64,000 nt of DNA from Vineibacter terrae (GTDB lineage: Bacteria > Pseudomonadota > Alphaproteobacteria > Reyranellales > Reyranellaceae), in contig NZ_VDUZ01000002.1 of assembly GCF_008039615.1 (NCBI RefSeq), positions 62,001-126,000 of the forward strand, in the 5' to 3' direction. How positions within the stretch are numbered: the first letter of the stretch is position 1; the number at the start of each line of letters is the position of its first letter. Shown piece by piece: positions 56,860 to 64,000 of the stretch. A program made the position numbers and the translations under genes. Under the pieces are notes generated by a model. It made no database searches. It worked only from the letters and a program-made list of their open reading frames with translations, and had not been told where the DNA came from.

Positions 56860-56935
56860 CCGGCCGGCGCGTCGCGTCGAGCGCCGTTGCGCTCGACGCG
56901 ACGATCGAGCCGATGAATGAACAAGGGAGGGTGAC

Positions 56936-58642
56936 ATGAAGAGAGGCTGGGGCCGATCGCTGGGCGCGATCGCATTGGGTATCGGGCTGCTGGGCGGCCA
57001 ATCCGCGGCGCAGGCGCAGAGCAGCGGCAAGCCGCAATACGGCGGCACCCTGGAGGTCGGCACGGTCTACGTGACGCTGTCGGCGCTGTCGTGGGATCCG
57101 GCCGACTGGAACTGGAAATCCAACCATGACAGCGGCCAGTTCTACGAGCAGCTCTTCGCCGCCGATCTGTCCAAGAGCAAGAAGCACGGCGGCAAGCATG
57201 CGTTCTACGCCGACGCCTGGCTGCCCAGCGACGCCATACGCGGCGAGCTGGCCGAGAGCTGGCAATGGAAGGACAAGCCGCTGCGCATCGAGATCAAGCT
57301 GCGCAAGGGCATCATGTTCCCGGAGAAAGCCGGCGTGATGAAGAGCCGCGAGCTTGTGGCCGATGACGTGGTCTATGCCTACAATCGCCTGGATAGGAGC
57401 CCCAAGAAGATCGTGGGCTACTTCGATCATGTCGAGAAGGTCGAGGCCACCGACAGCCACACCGTGGTCATCACCTTCAAGGACTTCTTCGCCGAATGGG
57501 ACTACCGCTTCGGCTGGGGCTATTTCTCCGGCATCTACCCGCGCGAGGTCGCCGAGGCCGGTATCGCCAACTGGAAGAACGCCAACGGCACCGGCCCCTT
57601 CATGTTGAGCGATTTCGTGGCCGGCAACTCCAATACCTACACGAAGAACCCGATCTACTGGGACAAGGTCAAGCTCGACGGAACCGAGTACAAGCTGCCG
57701 TTCCTGGACAAGGTCGTGTACCGCACGATCAAGGACGAGGCGACCTACATCACGGCCCTGCGTACCGGCAAGCTCGACATGCTCGAGAACATCCGCTGGC
57801 AGAACGTCGAGAGCCTGAAGAAGAGCGCGCCGCAGCTGCAATGGTCGCGATGGCTGAACATGAGCGGCACATTCCTGTCCTTCCTGGTCGACCAGAAGCC
57901 ATTTGACGACGTGCGCGTGCGCCGAGCGCTGAACATGGCGGTCAACAAGCAGGAGATCGTCAAGGCCTACTACAACGGGCATGCCGAGCTGTTCGCCTAT
58001 CCGATGCACCCCGACTACATCGGGTACTATGAGCCGCTCGACAGCATGCCCGAATCGATCAAGGAGCTGTTCACCTACGATCCGAAGAAGGCGCGCAAGC
58101 TGCTCGACGAGGCGGGCATGCCGAAGAGCTTCAGCTTCAAGGTGCAGGTCTGCTCCTGCAACCCCGACCACATGGAGCTGCTGCCGCTGGTGGCAGCCTA
58201 TCTCGAGCAGATCGGCGTCAAGATCGAGATCCAGCCCATGGAGTATGCCGCGTTCCTGTCGGCGATGACCTCGCGCACCATGACCGCCGGCTACTTCATG
58301 AACAACGGCCACACCAATCCGACGACCACCATCCGCAAGAGCTTCACCACCGGCCAGCAGTGGAACCCGTCGGGCTGGTCCGATCCGGCCTTCGACAAGA
58401 AGATGGACGAGGTCTACCGCACGCGCGACGAGGAGAAGCGCCAGGAGATGCTCAAGGAGATGACGCGCGAGATGCTCGACAAGGCGCCGTATCTCTGGCT
58501 GCCGACGCCCTACGTCTACACGGCGTGGTGGCCGTGGGTGAAGAACTACGGCGGCGAGCTGCGGGCCGGCGCGGTCCGGCCCGGGCCGATCTATGCCCGC
58601 ATCTGGCTCGACCAGGAGCTGAAGAAAAAGATGGGATACTGA
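56936..58642 (+). CDS. ABC transporter substrate-binding protein, family 5 (copy 2)
   Basis: 568 aa, collinear with the previous gene and clearly a paralogue: QYGGTLEVGTVYVTLSALSWDPADWNWK, DVRVRRALNMAVNKQEIV, QELKKKMGY at the end. It has a signal peptide (about 1-26). The two genes are in series with one channel and one ATPase pair, so the importer probably accepts two ligands or binds them with different affinities. AGGGAGGGTGAC precedes its start. Confidence 0.92.
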   Translation: MKRGWGRSLGAIALGIGLLGGQSAAQAQSSGKPQYGGTLEVGTVYVTLSALSWDPADWNWKSNHDSGQFYEQLFAADLSKSKKHGGKHAFYADAWLPSDAIRGELAESWQWKDKPLRIEIKLRKGIMFPEKAGVMKSRELVADDVVYAYNRLDRSPKKIVGYFDHVEKVEATDSHTVVITFKDFFAEWDYRFGWGYFSGIYPREVAEAGIANWKNANGTGPFMLSDFVAGNSNTYTKNPIYWDKVKLDGTEYKLPFLDKVVYRTIKDEATYITALRTGKLDMLENIRWQNVESLKKSAPQLQWSRWLNMSGTFLSFLVDQKPFDDVRVRRALNMAVNKQEIVKAYYNGHAELFAYPMHPDYIGYYEPLDSMPESIKELFTYDPKKARKLLDEAGMPKSFSFKVQVCSCNPDHMELLPLVAAYLEQIGVKIEIQPMEYAAFLSAMTSRTMTAGYFMNNGHTNPTTTIRKSFTTGQQWNPSGWSDPAFDKKMDEVYRTRDEEKRQEMLKEMTREMLDKAPYLWLPTPYVYTAWWPWVKNYGGELRAGAVRPGPIYARIWLDQELKKKMGY

Positions 58643-58807
58643 GCGTGATCAGCCGGGCGCGCGCCACTGCGGTGGCGCACCGGCCCGAAGGGCCGGCTCC
58701 TCTGATGCCGCTGGATGATCCGGCGCTGCATGCGGGTGCGCCACTGGCGCGCCCGACAACAACATGGGGTATCGAGCGTGCCTGTCGTGTCTGAGCGAAC
58801 GTTGACC

Positions 58808-59795
<988 letters not shown>

Positions 59796-59803
<8 letters not shown>

Positions 59804-60821
59804 CTCGCTCACGACCGAGGCCGCTGCCCGCGCGGCCGCCACCGACGGCCCGCTGCTGCGGGTCGAGGGTTTGAAGGTCCACTTCCCGGTGATGAAGGGT
59901 GTGGTGATCCAGAAGCAGGTCGCCACGGTCAAGGCCGTCGACGGCGTCTCCTTCACGCTCGACCGCGGCGAGACCCTGGGCCTGGTGGGCGAGAGCGGCT
60001 GCGGCAAGTCGACGACCGGGCTCGCCATCCTGCGCATGCTGACGCCGACGGCCGGCCGCATCGTCTTCGAGGGCGAGGACATCGCGACCCACGACAAGGG
60101 CCGCATGCGCAAGGTGCGCCGGCGCATGCAGATGGTCTACCAGGACCCCTACGGCTCGCTCGATCCGCGCATGAAGGTGGGCGACATCGTGGGCGAGCCG
60201 CTGGTGGTGCACGGCGTGGCCGGCGACAGGGCGGCCTATCGCGCCCGCATCGCCGAGCTGATCCGCATGGTCGGCCTGCTGCCCGACATGGCCGAGCGCT
60301 ACCCGCACGAGTTCTCCGGCGGCCAGCGCCAGCGCATCGGCATCGCGCGCGCGCTGGCGCTGAACCCCAGCCTGATCATCTGCGACGAGCCGGTATCGGC
60401 GCTCGACGTCTCGATCCAGGCCCAGGTCGTGAACCTGTTTATGGAGCTGCAGGAGCGGCTGGGGCTGGCCTACCTGTTCATCGCCCACGACCTTTCCGTG
60501 GTGCGTCACATCAGCAACCGCATCGCCGTGATGTATCTGGGCCGCATCGTCGAGATCGCCACCCGCGACCAGCTCTACAGGGAGCCGATGCATCCCTACA
60601 CTCAGGCGCTGATGGCAGCGGTCCCGATCCCCGACCCGGCACTGGAGGCCACCCGGCCGCAGCAGATCATATCAGGCGAGGTGCCCAGCGCCCTGCGCCC
60701 GCCGCCCGGCTGCCGCTTTCATCCGCGCTGCCCGCGCGCCATGGACGCCTGCCGCACGCAGGATCCCGACCTGCGCGACCGCGGCGACGGCCGCGCCGTG
60801 GCATGTCATCTGCACGGATAA
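59796..60821 (+). CDS. ABC transporter ATPase, oligopeptide (OppF/DppF) type
   Basis: 341 aa. Walker A GESGCGKS (65-72), signature [16 protein letters not shown], Walker [15 protein letters not shown] and a C-terminal oligo_HPY tail ([21 protein letters not shown]). [20 protein letters not shown] is typical of the F-type. It starts inside the D-type gene end (8-nt overlap). Last gene of the importer operon. Confidence 0.93.
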
Positions 60822-60845
60822 TGAATAATTCATATCCTGCGAGTC

Positions 60846-60886
60846 TTGTCTGAGGTTTGAATGATACATATATTTCGCATAGTGCG
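60846..60886 (+). promoter_or_regulatory. Promoter and operator of the toxin-antitoxin-like operon
   Basis: TTGTCT (60846-60851) and TATATT (60869-60874) are separated by 17 nt. Just downstream an inverted repeat CGCA-TAG-TGCG (60876-60886) lies over the likely start site, as expected for autoregulation. Another short repeat TGAAT-A-ATTCA is at 60822-60832. Confidence 0.65.
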
Positions 60887-60899
60887 ATGAGGAATTCCT

Positions 60900-61163
60900 A
60901 TGCGGGTATCCACTGCAGAGTTCATCAAAAATTATGGCTCCCTGGCGGATCACGCGCTCATTGAGCCGGTGACGATAACCAAGAACGGTCGCGACCGGCT
61001 GGTATTGCTCTCAGCCAACGAGTACGAGCGCCTGAGGCGGCGCGACCAGCGTGCGTTTGCTGCGGAGGAGCTCAATGAAGCCGAGCTCGACGCGATCGCC
61101 CGAGCCGAGGTTCCTGCCGAGCACGGACCGCTCGATGATGAGCTGAAAGACTGGCGTCCGTGA
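60900..61163 (+). CDS. Phd/YefM-type antitoxin
   Basis: An 87-aa acidic-tailed protein. MRVSTAEFIKNYGSLADHALIEPVTITKNGRDRLVLLSANEYERL is the Phd/YefM DNA-binding fold (N-terminal about 50 residues); the rest is acidic and probably disordered (ELNEAELDAIARAEV), the toxin-binding part. TGAGGAATTCCT precedes the start. Its stop overlaps the next start (GTGA), showing tight coupling. Confidence 0.85.
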   Translation: MRVSTAEFIKNYGSLADHALIEPVTITKNGRDRLVLLSANEYERLRRRDQRAFAAEELNEAELDAIARAEVPAEHGPLDDELKDWRP

Positions 61164-61606
61164 ATTGGCCGGCGCCGCAGCCAGGCTTGGTCATTCGCTA
61201 CGCCTATCTGTGGCAGCACCAAGCTCTTGTCCGACAGCAGGAAGGAACGAAGGATAGGCCCTGTGCAGTCGTGCTTGCCGCTCGCGACGACAATGCGACT
61301 GAGCGCGTGTACGTCCTGCCAATCACGCATGCAGAACCACGCCCTCCTCAGGAGGGCATGGAAATCCCTGGGCCGGTAAAGACACGCCTCCGTCTCGACG
61401 AAGAGCGCTCGTGGATCATCGTGACAGAGGGCAATGTCTTCACGTGGCCCGGCCCAGACCTGCGCCCATTGGCGGGCCATGGACCTGCAAGCGTCGCCTA
61501 TGGATTCCTGCCGCCAAGATTCTTCAGGGTCGTACGAGATCGCTTCGTCGACTGTGCGCGTGCTCGCCGCGCAAAGCTCACTGTTCGAGACGAGTGGACG
61601 CGCTGA
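61160..61606 (+). CDS. Probable toxin, PemK/MazF-like, GTG start
   Basis: A 148-aa protein coded directly after the antitoxin with a 4-nt overlap (GTGA), starting at GTG 61160. PGLVIRYAYLWQHQALVRQQEGTKDRPCAVVLAARDDNATERVYVLPITHAEP resembles the N-terminal half of CcdB/MazF-fold endoribonucleases (a basic residue and KDRPCAVV for the usual K-R-RP-x-VV). The function is inferred from this and from position. Confidence 0.7.
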   Translation: MNWPAPQPGLVIRYAYLWQHQALVRQQEGTKDRPCAVVLAARDDNATERVYVLPITHAEPRPPQEGMEIPGPVKTRLRLDEERSWIIVTEGNVFTWPGPDLRPLAGHGPASVAYGFLPPRFFRVVRDRFVDCARARRAKLTVRDEWTR

Positions 61607-61620
61607 CCACGACGGCTCGT

Positions 61621-62451
61621 TCAGTGTGTGCCGGTTTGTTGCTCAATCTGGCTGCCCGCGGAGGCATCCCCTCCAGTACCGGCCGCTTCGTCGGTTCGTG
61701 CCCTTTCACGTTGACGCTCCATCCGGCGCGCCAACTTTCTCAGCATCGATGCGGCCACCGCTGCGTGATCACCCTCGACCAGCTCTCTCTTCAACACTTC
61801 GGTCTTGAGCTGCTTCTCCAGGAAATCTTCCGTCACTTTCACGCCAGGGAATACACGCCGCAGCTCGCGACGTAGCAGCTTAAGCATTGGCTCGCTGAGG
61901 AGAGTAGCTGCAAGAGCATACCGGCTTGTAGCCTGCCTCTGCTCAAAGAACTCAGTAAGCCTATCCTTCGCGAAGCCTTCACGGCTGAGACTCTCGAAAC
62001 ATTCGATCAAGGCCGCATCTCGTGATGGCGTGTTCAGCAACTCCATTTCCGCGACAAGAGTAAAGCCGATTGGCTGGGAAAACTCGACTCGATATATGCG
62101 CCAGACCGCTCCATTGGTCAGGGCAATCCATTCACTGCCCTGGTTTGCGGCATAGTCTACCGCTTGCTTGACATGTTGATCCTTGAGCTCGACACCGATG
62201 GCCTTGACTTCGATCAAGCAACACAGCGTGCCACCAAGCTTGATGGCGAGATCACAGTACGTGCCTCGTATGGCAAACTCTGTTGTGATCTCGACATATT
62301 TTTCATAGCCCAGGACGTCGGCTAGAAAATCCGCAATGATGACGGCGGTATCGGACTCGCTGACATCGCGCCTTTTCGCCGCGGCAAATATCTGCTGATA
62401 CCGCCTGATCCCTGCAACCACCCGATCGTGCACGCGCTTGGGCACACTCAT
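61621..62451 (-). CDS. HsdR-N-like PD-(D/E)XK nuclease-domain protein
   Basis: A 276-aa protein with the restriction-enzyme R-subunit N-terminal pattern: EITTEFAIRGTYCDLAIKLGGTLCCLIEVKAIGVELKDQHVKQAVDYAANQG. The likely active site is Asp67 (CDLAI), Glu81 and Lys83 (IEVKA) with Gln96 in the QAVDY helix. There is no helicase part, so it is not a full HsdR. The C-terminal half is helical and ends in a Glu/Arg/Gly-rich tail. Convergent with the toxin (15 nt). The role may be defence or control of another nuclease; this is inference. Confidence 0.75.
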   Translation of the reverse strand: MSVPKRVHDRVVAGIRRYQQIFAAAKRRDVSESDTAVIIADFLADVLGYEKYVEITTEFAIRGTYCDLAIKLGGTLCCLIEVKAIGVELKDQHVKQAVDYAANQGSEWIALTNGAVWRIYRVEFSQPIGFTLVAEMELLNTPSRDAALIECFESLSREGFAKDRLTEFFEQRQATSRYALAATLLSEPMLKLLRRELRRVFPGVKVTEDFLEKQLKTEVLKRELVEGDHAAVAASMLRKLARRMERQRERARTDEAAGTGGDASAGSQIEQQTGTH

Positions 62452-62562
62452 GACCGCTCCCCCAACGTGTAGTTCGTTGGGCAGACACTATCTGAGCCGA
62501 GGTTGAACCCGCAACATTCGAAACTGGAACGACCCCAGATGATAGAAGCCATTTCAACCAGC

Positions 62563-62910
62563 TCAACTCATGCCCGGCGGCGCGAAGAAGCAGCGGCGCA
62601 CGCCGTTGGGCTGGTGGCAGCGCCAGAAGCGGCCGTCCTCGCTGGGCAGCGTGTCGACATAGGGCACGACCTCGCCGGTGGGTGCGATCAGCCAGCCCGG
62701 CGCCGTCGGCTCGACCTGGTTGGCGGGGATCGGCACGCAATCTTCCTTGCCGCAGCACCATTCATTGGTCAGCGGACTGCGGTAGCCGCCTTTAGCGATC
62801 CAGTCATGGTCATCATGCGCCTGCGCGCATGAGCCGAGCCAGCCATCCGGCGGCGCGACCATCGCCAGCATCGTCAATCCCACGACCACAGCACCATGAT
62901 TGAGCATCAT
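62563..62910 (-). CDS. Small exported Cys-rich protein of unknown function
   Basis: 115 aa with a signal peptide (about 1-26, ending AQA). The mature part has conserved-looking HDWIAKGGYRSPLTNEWCCGKEDC and FWRCHQPNGVRRCFFAPPG segments, with five cysteines (three in the CCGKEDC run) probably forming disulfides. Similar short proteins are widespread in alphaproteobacteria but without a known role. GGAGGGCGCG precedes ATG 62910. Confidence 0.7.
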   Translation of the reverse strand: MMLNHGAVVVGLTMLAMVAPPDGWLGSCAQAHDDHDWIAKGGYRSPLTNEWCCGKEDCVPIPANQVEPTAPGWLIAPTGEVVPYVDTLPSEDGRFWRCHQPNGVRRCFFAPPGMS

Positions 62911-63070
62911 CGCGCCCTCCGTCGACCGCGGTGAGGACCGCGCCCAGTCTATCCGGTTCTGCGTCCACGTCACCTACGACGGTTCGACCGCCATCGAAGC
63001 AATGCACCGCCCGGGCGCAAGGCATGATGATAGGGTCGCCGCGTTCATCAACCGACACTGCATGGAGACG

Positions 63071-63403
63071 ATGATGCCCGGCACCTCCACCACCGCCGCG
63101 ACCGGCAGCCTCGCCCTGGCCGTCACCTGGGAGGCGCGGCGCGGCGAAGCCGACGCCGTGGCCGACATCCTGCGCCGCATGGCCAGCGCCGTCCGGCAGA
63201 AGGAGCCCGGCGTGCTGCGCTTCGAGCCGCATCGCTCGCCGGCCGACGATCACGTGTTCTTCCTGTACGAGCTCTTCGTCGACCAGGCGGCATTCGAAGC
63301 GCATCAGCAGACCGAGCACTTCAAGAGCCTCGTCGTCGAGCAGGGCCTGCCGAAGCTGGCGCGGCGCGAACGGACCCCCTTCACGCCGCTGGCCGCCGCC
63401 TGA
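63071..63403 (+). CDS. Antibiotic biosynthesis monooxygenase (ABM)-domain protein
   Basis: About 110 aa. TWEARRGEADAVADILRRMASAVRQKEPGVLRFEPHRSPADDHVFFLYELFVDQAAFEAHQQTEHFKSLV is the dimeric ferredoxin-like ABM fold (YgiN-like). No cofactor is needed by the family. Starts at ATG 63062, 63071 or 63074 are all in frame; the ATGs at 63071 and 63074 follow GGAG. Confidence 0.82.
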   Translation: MMPGTSTTAATGSLALAVTWEARRGEADAVADILRRMASAVRQKEPGVLRFEPHRSPADDHVFFLYELFVDQAAFEAHQQTEHFKSLVVEQGLPKLARRERTPFTPLAAA

Positions 63404-63468
63404 GATGCGCCGGCCCGGTCACGAAAAGGACGCGCCGCTGTTCCGTCGCGTGCGCTATCAACTACGCT

Positions 63469-64000
63469 GTGGTTGTCCGTGCCCATATCGCGATGGCTCT
63501 TCTGGCGTCGGTCCCGCTCCTGGCCGGGGTCGGCGCCGCCTGCGCGCAAGGCCGGCCGGCCGTCGATTGGATCGCCGATCCCCGCACGCGCTGCCGGGTG
63601 TGGAACGCCGAGCCGCAGCCCAACGAGTCGGTCACGTGGAGCGGCGCCTGCCGCGACAGTTATGCGCAAGGCGTCGGCACGCTGCAGTGGCTGGAGAACC
63701 AGCGCCCCACCGAGCGGTTCGACGGCGGCATGGAACGCGGGCGCCCCAACGGCCGCGGCGTCTACACATGGCCCGACGGCTCGCGCTATGAAGGCGAGTT
63801 CCGCGACGGCTACCGCACCGGCCGGGGCGTGCAGACCTGGATGGATGGCGCGCGCTACGACGGCGAATACCGCAACGGCAACCTGAGCGGCCGCGGGGTG
63901 TACACGTGGCGCGACGGCGGCCGCTACGAAGGCGAGTTCCGCGACAGCCGCTTCAATGGCCAGGGCGTGCGCACCTGGCCCAACGGCGATCGCTATGAAG
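63469..64000 (+). CDS. Exported MORN-repeat protein (3' end outside the window)
   Basis: The frame is open to the window end, with 177 codons visible. A signal peptide is apparent if translation begins at GTG 63469 (VVVRAHIAMALLASVPLLAG, then ACAQ); ATG 63493 would lack the positive head. From about residue 70, MORN-type repeats follow with the pattern G-x-G-V-x-T-W-x-D/N-G-x-R-Y-E/D-G-E-F/Y (GRGVYTWPDGSRYEGEFRDG, about 96-115; GRGVQTWMDGARYDGEYRNG; GRGVYTWRDGGRYEGEFRDS; GQGVRTWPNGDRYE). MORN repeats bind lipids or scaffold proteins. Function is unknown. Confidence 0.8.
   Translation, partial: MVVRAHIAMALLASVPLLAGVGAACAQGRPAVDWIADPRTRCRVWNAEPQPNESVTWSGACRDSYAQGVGTLQWLENQRPTERFDGGMERGRPNGRGVYTWPDGSRYEGEFRDGYRTGRGVQTWMDGARYDGEYRNGNLSGRGVYTWRDGGRYEGEFRDSRFNGQGVRTWPNGDRYE

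Overview
The window looks like chromosomal DNA from a high-GC alphaproteobacterium, probably soil- or plant-associated and close to Rhodospirillales or Reyranella-like lineages. The grounds are the order mutM - enoyl-CoA hydratase - rpsT - dnaA - dnaN - recF - gyrB, the hisHB/hslVU neighbourhood, an intracellular PHA depolymerase, a LysR/DUF1127 pair, many CaiB-type CoA-transferases and a Bug/TctC binding protein. The genus assignment is inference. I saw no rRNA, tRNA, CRISPR array, transposase or prophage.

Layout. 0-10 kb: the replication-initiation neighbourhood (mutM, a crotonase, rpsT, a 745-bp non-coding gap, a rhodanese, dnaA, then dnaN-recF-gyrB with recF overlapping dnaN). 10-15.6 kb: small oxidative-metabolism genes (GNAT, a nitronate-monooxygenase-like flavoprotein, a DadA-like oxidase, an SMP-30 lactonase, a flavin reductase, a Sco copper chaperone). 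15.8-22.7 kb: phaZ, DUF1003, hisH and hisB facing hslVU, with an XRE regulator and a small membrane protein placed between them. 22.7-25.7 kb: an MFS carrier and a secreted alpha/beta hydrolase. 25.7-32.8 kb: a reverse-strand cluster of two tandem zinc amidohydrolases and a polyamine-type ABC importer, separated by palindromic repeats. 33-44.7 kb: singletons and pairs, including an AraC regulator, a secreted ricin-type lectin with three equally spaced Cys modules, a hydroxyproline-epimerase-like enzyme, a peptidoglycan-binding/hydrolase-like protein, a 39-aa lipoprotein, MarR + LLM oxidoreductase, LysR + DUF1127, and a GH15 enzyme.

44.7-60.8 kb is the most coherent accessory block. It has three paralogous CaiB/BaiF CoA-transferases, a free-standing 74-aa biotinyl carrier, a carboxyltransferase translationally coupled to a Bug-type binding protein, a GntR regulator, and a family-5 (oligopeptide-type) ABC importer with two paralogous binding proteins. 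Three near-identical sites of form CTTGTNNAC[C/A]A lie in the two divergent intergenic regions of this block. They suggest one GntR-family regulator controls binding-protein uptake, the carboxyl transfer unit and CoA activation. The substrate is unknown and no biotin carboxylase is present.

60.8-62.5 kb is a lower-GC insert with a Phd-like antitoxin, a GTG-started MazF/PemK-like partner and an HsdR-N-like PD-(D/E)XK nuclease. 62.5-64 kb holds a Cys-rich exported protein, an ABM-fold monooxygenase and a truncated MORN-repeat protein.

Positions and motifs were read directly from the sequence. Functions are assigned from family motifs without database searches. Substrates and regulatory links are inference unless stated.
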